This document shows, piece by piece, positions 44,193-56,677 of a stretch of 64,000 nucleotides of DNA; the first letter of the stretch is position 1, and each line of letters begins with the position of its first letter. Location: contig JAUIJD010000007.1 in assembly GCA_030431475.1 (NCBI GenBank), positions 1 through 64,000 on the forward strand, given 5' to 3'. The position numbers and the translations under genes are program-made. The notes under the pieces were generated by a model, which made no database searches, was not told the origin of the DNA, and saw only the letters and a program-made list of their open reading frames with translations. The DNA comes from Verrucomicrobiia bacterium (GTDB taxonomy: Bacteria; Verrucomicrobiota; Verrucomicrobiia; Verrucomicrobiales; Akkermansiaceae).

Positions 44193-44278
44193 CGCGTGGC
44201 TCCCGCCGGACCCGGCGGTTGAAGGTCGTCGTCTCGCGGTCCGCCTGGAATCCATCCGTGCGCGGCGGGAGCCACGCG
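44193..44278. repeat. inverted repeat upstream of pntAA
   Basis: A perfect 16-nt arm CGCGTGGCTCCCGCCG (44193-44208) is mirrored at 44263-44278 across a 54-nt spacer. Outer bases differ (GGA and GTC sides). It lies between the MFS and transhydrogenase starts; the 44127-44380 region holds no gene. It may be another member of the dispersed palindrome class. Confidence 0.8.
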
Positions 44279-44380
44279 GTCCTGCTGCCGGTCATTTGCC
44301 ATGCCGACGATTCGACTTGTTGGCGGGCAGGGGGCGGCGTTTAGCTTCGAAGCAATTCCAAGGCTTCGCAGCGTCGTTTC

Positions 44381-45517
44381 ATGCTCATCTTCGTTCCCAA
44401 GGAAACCCGTCCGCTCGAAACCCGCGTCGCGCTGGGGCCGGAGGCCGTGGCGAAACTCGTGCGGCTCGGCGCCGAGGTCGCGATCGAGGCCGGGTCCGGC
44501 GAGGCGGCCGGCCACCTCGATGCCGACTACGAGAAGGCCGGCGCGAAGATCCGCTCCGACCGCGCCGCGGCGCTCGGGGAAGCCGATTTCGTGGTGCGCG
44601 TGCGTCCGGCGGAGCTCGACGAGATCGCCCTGCAGAAGGCCGGCTCGCTGGCGACCGGCCTGATGGATCCCTTCGGCTCGCCGGAGCGGCTGCAGGCCTA
44701 CGCCGACGCGAAGGTGAGCGCGCTGTGCAGCGAGTTGATCCCGCGCACGACGCTCGCGCAGAAGATGGACGTGCTGAGCAGCCAGGCGAACCTCGCCGGC
44801 TACATGGCGGTGGTCACCGCCGCCGAGCGCCTCGACGCCATCCTGCCGATGATGATGACCCCGGCGGGCACGATTTCCCCGGCCAAGGTGTTCGTGATCG
44901 GCGTCGGTGTCGCCGGCCTGCAGGCGATCGCCACCGCCCGGCGTCTCGGCGCCCGGGTGGAAGCCTTCGACACCCGTCCGGTGGTCGAGGAGCAGGTGAA
45001 GTCGCTCGGGGCGAAGTTCGTCAAGATCGACATCGGCGACACCGGCCAGACCGAGCAGGGCTACGCCAGGGAACTTACGCCCGAGCAGATCGAGATGCAG
45101 CGCCAGGGCATGGCGAAGGTGTGTGCGGGATCGGACATCGTCATCACCACCGCCAAGGTCTTCGGTCGCAAGGCGCCGACTCTTCTCACCGCCGACATGA
45201 TCACCGGCATGCGGCCGGGCAGCATCGTCGTCGACCTCGCCGCCGAGGGCGGGGGAAACGTGGAGGGCACCGTGTGCGACGAGGAGGTCGTCACCGACGG
45301 CGGCGTGCGAATCGTCGGCTGGGGGGCGCTCGAGGCCCGCGTGCCGCGCCACGCCAGCCAGATGTTCGCCGCCAACATGGTCAACCTGATCGAGCACTTC
45401 TGGGACGAGGAGGCCAAGACCTTCCCGCTCGTGACCGACGACGAGATCATCCAGGGCTGCCTGCTCACCCACGACGGCGCCATCGTCCACGAACGCTTCA
45501 AGCCGAAGGACCACTGA
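44381..45517 (+). CDS. pntAA: NAD(P) transhydrogenase subunit alpha, part 1
   Basis: A 378-aa NAD(H)-binding dI domain of the proton-translocating transhydrogenase, which uses the proton gradient to reduce NADP+ with NADH. It has FVPKETRPLETRVALGPEAV, the NAD-binding VFVIGVGVAGLQAIATARRL, and the typical RTTLAQKMDVLSSQANLAGY segment. It is split from the membrane part, as in Rhodospirillum-type operons. The downstream gap of 59 bp carries a small REP-like hairpin. Confidence 0.95.
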   Translation: MLIFVPKETRPLETRVALGPEAVAKLVRLGAEVAIEAGSGEAAGHLDADYEKAGAKIRSDRAAALGEADFVVRVRPAELDEIALQKAGSLATGLMDPFGSPERLQAYADAKVSALCSELIPRTTLAQKMDVLSSQANLAGYMAVVTAAERLDAILPMMMTPAGTISPAKVFVIGVGVAGLQAIATARRLGARVEAFDTRPVVEEQVKSLGAKFVKIDIGDTGQTEQGYARELTPEQIEMQRQGMAKVCAGSDIVITTAKVFGRKAPTLLTADMITGMRPGSIVVDLAAEGGGNVEGTVCDEEVVTDGGVRIVGWGALEARVPRHASQMFAANMVNLIEHFWDEEAKTFPLVTDDEIIQGCLLTHDGAIVHERFKPKDH

Positions 45518-45531
45518 ATCATCACCACTTG

Positions 45532-45560
45532 TCCGCCATAGCCCGTAGGGCGACGGCGGA
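45532..45560. repeat. short REP-like hairpin between pntAA and pntAB
   Basis: TCCGCC ... GGCGGA (45532-45537 with 45555-45560), enclosing CCGTAGGG, follows the pattern of the TCCGCC-GTAGC-GGCGGA repeats seen, from memory, in several Verrucomicrobia. It is contained in the short gap between two cotranscribed subunit genes. Confidence 0.6.
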
Positions 45561-45576
45561 TCCACCATCCTTCATC

Positions 45577-45878
45577 ATGGAACTCGCCCCGCTCCTCCTT
45601 CTGCTCTTCGCCTTCACGCTGGCGATCTTTCTGGGCTTCGAGTTGATCTCGAAGGTCCCGTCGCAGCTCCACACGCCGCTGATGAGCGGGTCGAACGCCA
45701 TTTCCGGCATCACCATCGTCGGCGCGCTGCTGGCACTCAATGCGATGGAGGGCCCCGCCGCCAAGTGGCTCGGCTTCGCCGCGCTGGTCTTTGCCTCGAT
45801 CAACGTCGTCGGCGGCTACATGGTCACCGACCGGATGCTGGCGATGTTCAAGAAGAAGGAGAAGGGAGGGCCGGCGGA

Positions 45879-45882
<4 letters not shown>
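45577..45882 (+). CDS. pntAB: NAD(P) transhydrogenase subunit alpha, part 2
   Basis: A 101-aa membrane subunit with about three helices (APLLLLLFAFTLAIFLGFEL and others). SKVPSQLHTPLMSGSNAISG is the conserved HTPLMSGSNAISG signature of the dII domain. The 4-bp overlap with pntB (ATGA) ensures coupled synthesis. Confidence 0.95.
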
Positions 45883-47303
<1,421 letters not shown>

Positions 47304-47306
47304 ATC

Positions 47307-47335
47307 AAGGAGGGGCTCCTTCCAGGTGCCCCGGC
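47307..47335. repeat. 29-nt repeat A, copy 1 (after pntB)
   Basis: AAGGAGGGGCTCCTTCCAGG, then TGCCCCGGC. A near-identical copy is at 50186-50214. The AAGGAG...CTCCTT part forms a short hairpin and may end the pnt transcript; the two copies bracket the two-component operon and its target gene. Confidence 0.7.
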
Positions 47336-47337
47336 AT

Positions 47338-47367
47338 CATCTTTCCAACATCTTTCCCCGGGATACT
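47338..47367 (+). promoter_or_regulatory. direct-repeat promoter box of the two-component operon
   Basis: CATCTTTCCAA followed by CATCTTTCCCC, two half-sites exactly 11 bp apart, then GGGATACT. The same architecture occurs before the repetitive protein gene (49504-49530). Tandem direct repeats at 11-bp spacing are typical for OmpR/PhoB-type regulators. GATACT may be the -10 element. Confidence 0.65.
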
Positions 47368-47425
47368 CCAGGTCCGGAGAATCAACTTGCCCCGCGAAGC
47401 GCCGGGGAAGGAAATGGAGGAAACC

Positions 47426-48100
47426 ATGCGCGTGTTGCTCGTCGAAGACTCGAACCGGCTGCGGGCCGCGGTGGCCCGCGCGCTGAAGCGGACGGGCTAC
47501 GTGGTCGACGAGGCCGAGGACGGCGAGGTCGGCCTGTGGCGGGCCCGGGAGTTCGCCTACGATGCGGTGGTGCTCGACCTGATGCTGCCGAAAATGGACG
47601 GCCTCGAGGTGCTGGCCACGCTGCGCGGCGAGGAGAACCGGGTGCCCATCCTGCTGCTCACCGCGCGCAACACGGTGGAGGACCGCGTGGCCGGCCTGCG
47701 CGGCGGCGCCGACGACTATCTCGGCAAGCCCTTCGCACTGGAGGAGCTGCTGGCGCGTGTCGATGCCCTGTGCCGGCGCCGTTTCGACCACCCCTCGACC
47801 TGCATCCGGGTCGGTGACCTGGAAATCGACACCGATCGCCGCACCGCCGTGCGCGGCGGAACGACCCTCGACCTTACGCCGCGCGAGTACCGCCTGCTGC
47901 ACGTCCTGGCGCTGCAGCCGGACAAGGTGCTGGAGCGCCCGGAACTCGAGGAGCACCTCTACGACGACCTGGCCTCGCCGATGAGCAACGTCGTCGATGC
48001 CACGGTCTATCAGCTCCGTCGCAAGCTGAAGGCGGCGGGCGAGGGCACGCCGATGATCCAGACCCGCCGCGGTCAGGGCTACGTGATGGAGGCGTCATGA
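47426..48100 (+). CDS. OmpR-family response regulator
   Basis: A 224-aa regulator. The receiver domain has the acid pair at 7-8 (VEDSNRLR), phosphorylatable Asp51 (VVLDLMLPKMDG) and the conserved Lys in LGKPFALEELL. The C-terminal winged helix has LDLTPREYRLLHVLAL and TRRGQGYVME. ATG 47426 follows GGAGGAAACC, a strong ribosome site. Its end overlaps the kinase gene by 4 bp. Autoregulation is likely through the shared promoter box. Confidence 0.95.
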   Translation: MRVLLVEDSNRLRAAVARALKRTGYVVDEAEDGEVGLWRAREFAYDAVVLDLMLPKMDGLEVLATLRGEENRVPILLLTARNTVEDRVAGLRGGADDYLGKPFALEELLARVDALCRRRFDHPSTCIRVGDLEIDTDRRTAVRGGTTLDLTPREYRLLHVLALQPDKVLERPELEEHLYDDLASPMSNVVDATVYQLRRKLKAAGEGTPMIQTRRGQGYVMEAS

Positions 48101-49452
48101 AATCGATCCGCCGCCGCCTGACCTCCGTCCTTGTCGCCGGCATCGGCGTGCTCGGCGTCGGCGCCGGCACCGCGGTTTACTATTCCTATCGCGCGGGCCT
48201 CATGGCCGGCTTCGAGTCGGAACTGCAGACGCTCTGCCGACAGGTGCGCACGGCCGGCTCGCCGGGCGGGGGTGGGGGCCCGCGGCGGGGTGGCCCGTGG
48301 CGAAGCTTCGAGCCGGACTCGATGGCGGCACTCGGCCCCGGGATCTACTGGCAGGTCCGCGAGGACGAGGGCGACACGCTTCATCGCTCCGACAATCTCG
48401 CCGCGGACCTGCCGTGGCCGGACGGCGAGCGGGCGGAGCTCGCCGTGCTCGACGACGGCACCCGCGTGATGGCCGCCGCCCACCGTTTCGGCATGGGACG
48501 CGGCATGCAGATGGAGGTCTGCGTCGCCCGCCCGTTCGACGAGGTCGAGGCGAAGCTGGCACGCCTTTTCTGGATCCTCGTGGCGACCGGGGGTGGTCTG
48601 ATGGTCCTCACCGGGCTCGGCGTGCGCTTCGCCGTGGGGGCCGGGCTGGCCCCGCTCCGGCGGATTGCCGGCGAGGTCGATCGCATCGACGCCGACTCGC
48701 TCGACGAACGCTTCGGCGAGCGCGATCTGCCGGAGGAACTCCGGCCCATCGTCGAGCGGCTCAATTCGTTGATGGAGCGGATGGGCCGGAGCTTCGCCCG
48801 CGAGCGACGATTCAGCGCCGACCTCGCTCACGAGATGCGCACGCCGGTGGCCGAGGCCAGGGCGATCGCCGAGGGCGCCGTGAAGTGGCCGGAGGAGGGC
48901 GGGCCCGACGCGTGGCGCGACGTGGTCGCCTCGATGGAGCGGATGGAGAACGTCGTCCACTCGATGCTGCAGCTGGCCCGGATCGAGCGCGAGCGTCCCG
49001 GTGACGCGGCCGGCTCGTTCCCGCTGGCGCCGCTGGTCGGGGAACTTTGGGCCGACCACCGCGCCAGGGCCGACGCCCGGCGCGTGACGCTGCGGATGGA
49101 ACCTACGGGAGACATCGTACTGAAGGGCGACCGTGCCTGGTGGGCCCACCTGCTCGGCAACCTGCTCGGCAATGCCGCCGAGTACGCCGACGAAGGCGGG
49201 AGCGTGGAAGTGTCCGGCGGCGACGGCCGCACGGTGCTGGCCGTGCGCAATCCCGCCTCGGACCTGGATCCGGCGACGGTCGACAAGCTCTTCGACCGCT
49301 TCTGGCGGGCCGACGAGGCCCGGGGTGAGAGCGCCCACTGCGGCCTCGGGCTGTCCCTGGCGAGGGCCTGTGCCGAGGCCATGGGCTACCGGCTCGAAGC
49401 GTCGCTGGAGCCGGACCGGCAGCTCGAGATCCGCGTCGTGCGCCCGAACTGA
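48097..49452 (+). CDS. sensor histidine kinase
   Basis: A 451-aa membrane kinase. TM1 (about 10-28) and TM2 (VATGGGLMVLTGLGVRFAV) enclose a periplasmic sensor of about 125 residues with a Gly/Arg-rich stretch (GGGGGPRRGGPW). After a HAMP domain the H-box is FSADLAHEMRTP with His245. N-box LLGNLLGNAAEYA, then FDRFWRADEA, and CGLGLSLARA complete the ATPase domain. The ligand is unknown. Confidence 0.95.
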   Translation: MKSIRRRLTSVLVAGIGVLGVGAGTAVYYSYRAGLMAGFESELQTLCRQVRTAGSPGGGGGPRRGGPWRSFEPDSMAALGPGIYWQVREDEGDTLHRSDNLAADLPWPDGERAELAVLDDGTRVMAAAHRFGMGRGMQMEVCVARPFDEVEAKLARLFWILVATGGGLMVLTGLGVRFAVGAGLAPLRRIAGEVDRIDADSLDERFGERDLPEELRPIVERLNSLMERMGRSFARERRFSADLAHEMRTPVAEARAIAEGAVKWPEEGGPDAWRDVVASMERMENVVHSMLQLARIERERPGDAAGSFPLAPLVGELWADHRARADARRVTLRMEPTGDIVLKGDRAWWAHLLGNLLGNAAEYADEGGSVEVSGGDGRTVLAVRNPASDLDPATVDKLFDRFWRADEARGESAHCGLGLSLARACAEAMGYRLEASLEPDRQLEIRVVRPN

Positions 49453-49503
49453 AGCGCCCGGCTGCCGGGAGGGGCCGCCCCCGCGACCTTTCCTGCCACC
49501 CGT

Positions 49504-49530
49504 CATCTTCGGGTCATCTTCCCCGGGTAT
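49504..49530 (+). promoter_or_regulatory. direct-repeat promoter box of the repetitive secreted protein
   Basis: CATCTTCGGGT followed by CATCTTCCCCG, again 11 bp apart and followed by GGTAT. It matches the box before the two-component operon in sequence, spacing and downstream bases, so the response regulator is the obvious candidate regulator of this gene. Confidence 0.65.
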
Positions 49531-49584
49531 CGTGGGGGTGCCATCAAGGCACAACGGTGGCAAAACCAACACCAACGAGATATC

Positions 49585-50121
49585 ATGAAAACTCTACTCA
49601 TCAGCGTCGGATGCCTCGCCCTCGGGCTTCACGGTGTGGAAGCCGGAAACGGCGAGCCGCTCCGCCACGGTCAACCGGGCCTCGAGCAGGCGGGCGATCA
49701 AGTCGCCAAGGGCAAGGGCGGAGGCCAGGGTCAGGGCGAGCAGAAGCGCAAGCGCCAGCGCGCGGGTGGCGGCGACTGCGATGGCGACTGCGACCAGCTG
49801 CTGGCCAAGGGCAAGGGCGGCGGTGGCGGCAAGGGGGCCGGCAATGGAAACGGCAACGGCCAGGGCGAACCAAAGCGCAAGCGCCAGCGTGACGGTGACG
49901 GCGATTGCGACCAGCTGCTCGCGAAAGGCAAGGGCGGTGGCGGCGGCAAGGGGGCCGGCAATGGAAACGGCAACGGCCAGGGCGAACCAAAGCGCAAGCG
50001 CCAGCGTGACGGCGATGGCGACTGCGACCAGCTGCTCGTGCAGTGCGACGGTTCGGGCCCGGGCCAGGGCAAAGGAAAAGGCCGCGGTCGGGGTTGCGGC
50101 GGAGGCTGCGGCACGGCTTGA
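49585..50121 (+). CDS. secreted Gly/Lys/Arg-rich tandem-repeat protein
   Basis: A 178-aa protein with a signal peptide (MKTLLISVGCLALGLHGVEA). From residue 69 it contains near-identical 39-residue repeats (69-107, 108-146, partial third), each with CDQLLAKGKGGGGGKGAGNG, then KRKRQR, then DGDGD; an imperfect unit precedes them. The tail is Gly/Cys-rich (GRGRGCGGGCGTA). Alternating basic, Gly and Asp blocks with paired Cys suggest ion or polyanion binding, but no family is recognised. It follows the kinase gene and shares the regulator's promoter box. Confidence 0.75.
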   Translation: MKTLLISVGCLALGLHGVEAGNGEPLRHGQPGLEQAGDQVAKGKGGGQGQGEQKRKRQRAGGGDCDGDCDQLLAKGKGGGGGKGAGNGNGNGQGEPKRKRQRDGDGDCDQLLAKGKGGGGGKGAGNGNGNGQGEPKRKRQRDGDGDCDQLLVQCDGSGPGQGKGKGRGRGCGGGCGTA

Positions 50122-50137
50122 GTCGATCGAAATTCCC

Positions 50138-50184
50138 GGTCCCGATTGGAAGCTCATGGCTCTTCCGGTCGGGACCATTTTCTT
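50138..50184 (+). terminator. probable intrinsic terminator after the repetitive gene
   Basis: GGTCCCGA (50138-50145) pairs with TCGGGACC (50169-50176), with an inner GGAAG/CTTCC pairing, followed by ATTTTCTT. Confidence 0.7.
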
Positions 50185-50185
50185 C

Positions 50186-50214
50186 AAGGAAGGGCTCCTG
50201 CCAGGTGCCCCGGC
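50186..50214. repeat. 29-nt repeat A, copy 2
   Basis: AAGGAAGGGCTCCTGCCAGG, then TGCCCCGGC. It differs from copy 1 (47307) at two positions. The remaining spacer to 50375 has no gene; the ATG of the adenylate kinase follows at 50376. Confidence 0.7.
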
Positions 50215-50375
50215 GGATTCGGCTCATCCGGCAGCCGCTCCTTGGAAGCAAATTCGGCAGCGTCCCCGGTCATCGGGCCGTTTCCCGCCGGATGGCTTCC
50301 GCAACGGGCGTTTCTGCTGGATGGCGGAGCCCATCGACGCTGTGATGGGCCGGATGATCCAACCATCCGGACGCC

Positions 50376-51548
50376 ATGCTCAATCTCGCACTTTTCGGAC
50401 CGCCCGGTGCCGGGAAAGGCACCCAGTCGGAACGGCTGATCGACGATCACAAGCTGTTCTACATTTCCACCGGCGACCTGCTGAGGAGGGAGTTGAAGGA
50501 GAAGACCCGGCTCGGCCTTGAGGCGCAGGAGATCATCGCGGCCGGCGGGCTCGTTTCCGACGAGATCATCGTCCAGATCATCGAGCAGACCATCACCGAA
50601 AATCCGGATGCCGGCGGCTTTCTCTTCGACGGGTTCCCGCGGACCTACATCCAGGCCTACATCCTCGACGGCCTGATGATGAAGCTGAACACCTCGCTGC
50701 ATTGCCTGATCAGCCTCGAGGTGCCCGAGGAGGAATCGGTCCGGCGCCTGCTCGAACGCGGCAAGACCTCGGGGCGCTCCGACGACAACGAGGCGGTGAT
50801 CCGCAACCGCCTGCGCGAGTACCGCGAGAAGACCCTGCCGGTGCTGAATTTCTACCGCGACAAGGGGATCTGCCACGACATCGACGGCACTGGCACGGTC
50901 GAGGAGGTGGCGGAGCGGATCCAGAAGGTCGTCGCCGGCGAGCTGCGCAAGCGCCTGCTGAACATCTGCGTCTTCGGTTACCCGGGATCCGGGCGTGGCT
51001 CGCAGAGCCAGATGCTGGCGGAGAAGTACGGCCTCGAGTTCGTCGCCACCGGGCGGATGCTCGAGGAGGAGATCCGCAGCGGCAGCGAGCTGGGCGAGCG
51101 GGTGAAGCAGCTCTACGAAAGCGGCGAGCTGGTGCCCGACGAGATCGTCGTCCGCCTGATCGAGCGCAAGCTCGAGCAGACCCGCGACACGGCGAAGGGG
51201 TACATCTTCAAGGGCTACCCGCGGACCCTGGTGCAGTCGTACATCCTCGACGGCCTGCTCAGGAAGCACGGCTCGTCCCTGAACATGATCCTCGAGATCG
51301 ACGTGCCGACGCTGGAGCTGATCAGCCGTCTCGACGCCCGCTCGAAGACCGAGCGGGCGATGCCCTACGACAGCGAGCTGCCGAAGATCGTGAAGCGCCT
51401 GCAGGAGCACGAAACCAAGACCGTGCCGGTGATCGAGAAGTACAAGAAGCTCCACGGCGTCGAGCGGATCGACGGGCGAGGGGACTTCGACGAAGTCGCG
51501 GAGCGCGTCTCGGCGGTGGTCGAGCGGGCGTTCAAGCACATGCGCTAG
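50376..51548 (+). CDS. double adenylate kinase, second half catalytically degenerate
   Basis: A 390-aa protein made of two adenylate-kinase domains. The first (1-185) has a complete P-loop (GPPGAGKGT, Lys14), DGFPRT and the lid arginines, and should interconvert ATP + AMP with 2 ADP. The second (190-390) has GYPGSGRGS, in which the P-loop Lys is Arg207, and KGYPRT in place of DGFPRT; it is probably inactive or regulatory. Ordinary bacterial Adk is a single domain of about 215 aa. The stop overlaps the convergent methyltransferase gene by 4 bp. Confidence 0.9.
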   Translation: MLNLALFGPPGAGKGTQSERLIDDHKLFYISTGDLLRRELKEKTRLGLEAQEIIAAGGLVSDEIIVQIIEQTITENPDAGGFLFDGFPRTYIQAYILDGLMMKLNTSLHCLISLEVPEEESVRRLLERGKTSGRSDDNEAVIRNRLREYREKTLPVLNFYRDKGICHDIDGTGTVEEVAERIQKVVAGELRKRLLNICVFGYPGSGRGSQSQMLAEKYGLEFVATGRMLEEEIRSGSELGERVKQLYESGELVPDEIVVRLIERKLEQTRDTAKGYIFKGYPRTLVQSYILDGLLRKHGSSLNMILEIDVPTLELISRLDARSKTERAMPYDSELPKIVKRLQEHETKTVPVIEKYKKLHGVERIDGRGDFDEVAERVSAVVERAFKHMR

Positions 51549-52270
51549 GTCTCCGACGGGTCCGGAGGAAGACGTCCGACCAACTGCGTGGCGCAGCCGA
51601 AGAAATGGTGTCGACACTCCACTTCGAGACCCTCCTCGCGAAAGATCGGGACCAGAGCATCGCAGTTTCCGAACTCGGACGTGTAGCGCCAGAGCAGGCG
51701 GTAGTTGTCCGGATTGCCCAGGAGCAGGGCTCCGAGCAGCGGGACGTAGGATTTCACGTAGAAGCGGAAGAAGAACCGCAGGACCCGGTTCGGCGGCATC
51801 GAGAACTCAAGCAGGCTGAAGCGACCGCCCGGCTTCAGCACCCGCCGGATCTCACGGGCCAGCAGGGGGAGCTCGTTGCGGGCCAGGGTTTTCAGCCCGA
51901 AGGTGGACGTGACCACGTCGTAGCAGTCGTCCGGGCGGGGAACGCGCAAGGCATTGGCATGGACGACCTCGCAGGCCCGGTGCGGGTGGCGGTCCACGGT
52001 GGCCCGGGCCCGCTCGCACATCACCGGACACCAGTCGATCAGATCGACCCGGGTCGTTGACCCGAATCGCCGCTTCAGATGCCCCAGGCATTCGGCCCCG
52101 CCCGTCATCAGGTCGAGGGCCGATTCGGCGCTCCCTTCGAGGGAGTGGACGGCCCGCCGCCGCCACCACCACGCGAAACCCAGGGACGACAGAAGGTTCA
52201 CCAGACCGTAGGTTCCGGCCATCTCGGCGAACAGGCGTTTGACGTAGGACTCGGAGTGAATGTCGTCCAT
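51545..52270 (-). CDS. UbiE/MenG-like class I methyltransferase
   Basis: A 241-aa SAM methyltransferase. The SAM pocket is ALDLMTGGAECLGHLKRRFG, followed by VDLIDWCPVMCERARATV, and the later DCYDVVTSTFGLKTLA and VLKPGGRFSLLEFSMP segments resemble the UbiE/MenG family. A tryptophan-rich N-terminus (GFAWWWRRRA) precedes the fold. A quinone or lipid substrate is possible but motif differences make the assignment loose. It converges on the adenylate kinase. Confidence 0.75.
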   Translation of the reverse strand: MDDIHSESYVKRLFAEMAGTYGLVNLLSSLGFAWWWRRRAVHSLEGSAESALDLMTGGAECLGHLKRRFGSTTRVDLIDWCPVMCERARATVDRHPHRACEVVHANALRVPRPDDCYDVVTSTFGLKTLARNELPLLAREIRRVLKPGGRFSLLEFSMPPNRVLRFFFRFYVKSYVPLLGALLLGNPDNYRLLWRYTSEFGNCDALVPIFREEGLEVECRHHFFGCATQLVGRLPPDPSET

Positions 52271-52471
52271 GCGTTCCGTGGGAAGGCGTAGAGCCCGGGC
52301 ATCCCCGGCGCAATGCCCGCTTTCCCTCGCGAGCGGTGCGAGATCCGGCATTCCGTCTGCTTTTCCGGACAAGCCGCCCTTTACAAGCCGGGGCAGCCCT
52401 GCGAAACACCTTCCAATTTGCCCGGCGCGGCGCGGAATCTTCCGCCCGCCCGGCCATTCCCCGCGCACGTC

Positions 52472-55726
<3,255 letters not shown>

Positions 55727-55735
55727 GATCGACCT

Positions 55736-55953
55736 GAGCCCCGAGGGGGCGACGGGTGACAGCCCAAGGCGTCAGCCTTGGGGGTGGAAGGGGGGCGTCG
55801 ATCGAGCCCCATGGGGCGACGGTTGGCAGCTTCAGCCTTGGGTGGACGGATGCGCAGGTCGATCCAGCCCCAAAGGGGCGATGGTTGGCAGCCCAAGGCT
55901 TCAGCCTTGGGGGATGGCAGGGCCGGTCGATCGAGCCCTGAAGGGGCGACGGG
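55736..55953. repeat. REP array, left arm (four units)
   Basis: Four units of one orientation: 55736-55783, 55804-55842, 55865-55913 and 55933-55953. The full unit has two hairpins: GAGCCCC-GGGGCGA, then GGTTGGCAGCCCAAGGCTTC, AGCCTTGGG. Unit 2 lacks one stem half and unit 4 has only the first hairpin. They sit immediately upstream of a Y1-type transposase gene. The same unit is inverted downstream. Confidence 0.85.
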
Positions 55954-55991
55954 TGCTTGCGATTCACGGTTCGAGCGGTTCCGATCCTCCC

Positions 55992-56444
55992 ATGCCGCAA
56001 TCCCTCGACCGCATCCTTCTCCATCTGGTCTTTTCGACGAAGGATCGCGAAGCGTGGCCTCTCGATGCGGTGCGCGATGAACTGCACGCCTACATCGGCG
56101 GGCTCGTGCGGGAACAGAACGGGGCGTTGTTGGCGGCGGGATCCACCCAGGATCACATTCATCTCCTGATCGCGGCTCCTCGAACGGTTGCGCCCGCCGA
56201 TTTGGTTCGGGAGGTGAAGTCGTTGAGCTCGGCGTGGCTGAAACGCAGGGAGGGGCGGCTGGCGAACTTCGCCTGGCAAAAGGGATATGGCGTCTTTTCC
56301 GTGAGCCCGTCCCACCGGGATGAGGTGGAGCGGTATGTCAGGCATCAGGCGGAGCACCATCGGAAGCAGAGCTTTCAGGACGAGTACCGGAGCTTGCTGA
56401 AGAAGTGCGGTGTCGAATGGGACGAGCGCTACGTTTGGGATTGA
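55992..56444 (+). CDS. REP-associated tyrosine transposase (RAYT, TnpA_REP type)
   Basis: A 150-aa single-domain Y1 nuclease of the IS200/IS605 superfamily. The HUH motif is DHIHLLIAA and the catalytic tyrosine is likely the one in EVERYVRHQAEHH. VFSTKDREAWPL, LVREVKSLSSAWLKR and WQKGYGVFSV are typical. ATG 55992 is chosen because upstream sequence is repeat DNA. RAYTs act on REP sequences in other bacteria; here inverted REP arrays surround the gene, so the arrays are its probable substrate. Confidence 0.9.
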   Translation: MPQSLDRILLHLVFSTKDREAWPLDAVRDELHAYIGGLVREQNGALLAAGSTQDHIHLLIAAPRTVAPADLVREVKSLSSAWLKRREGRLANFAWQKGYGVFSVSPSHRDEVERYVRHQAEHHRKQSFQDEYRSLLKKCGVEWDERYVWD

Positions 56445-56455
56445 GCAGAGTCCCC

Positions 56456-56662
56456 GTCGCCCTTTCAGGGCTCAATGACTCCGCCCGGGACCGGGAGAAC
56501 CCAAGGCTTGCGCCTTGGGCTGTCAACCATCGCCCCTTCGGGGCTCATAGGCGTCTTCTCGAACCGAGTGGCTGTCGAACATCGCGGCTTTGGGGCTCGT
56601 GGGTGGCCTGTTCCGTCCGAGGCATCGACTGGCGATCGAACCATCGCCCCTTCGGGGCTCAT
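56456..56662. repeat. REP array, right arm (inverted relative to the left)
   Basis: Units at 56456-56475, 56500-56548, 56580-56601 and 56641-56662 are reverse complements of the left-arm units. The full one (56500-56548) contains CCCAAGGCTTGCGCCTTGGG, then CTGTCAACCATCGCCCC and TTCGGGGCTCAT. The others keep only the CGCCCC-GGGGCTC hairpin. The array ends 16 bp before the next gene's stop. Confidence 0.85.
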
Positions 56663-56677
56663 GCTTGGCCAGCACCC

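Noticed and set aside
52313-52471. Longer carB start
   Set aside because: The extension has no family match; the ATG at 52472 gives the standard N-terminus.
55736-56662. CRISPR array
   Set aside because: The units are hairpin REP elements of variable completeness, inverted across the gene, with no regular spacers and no cas gene.
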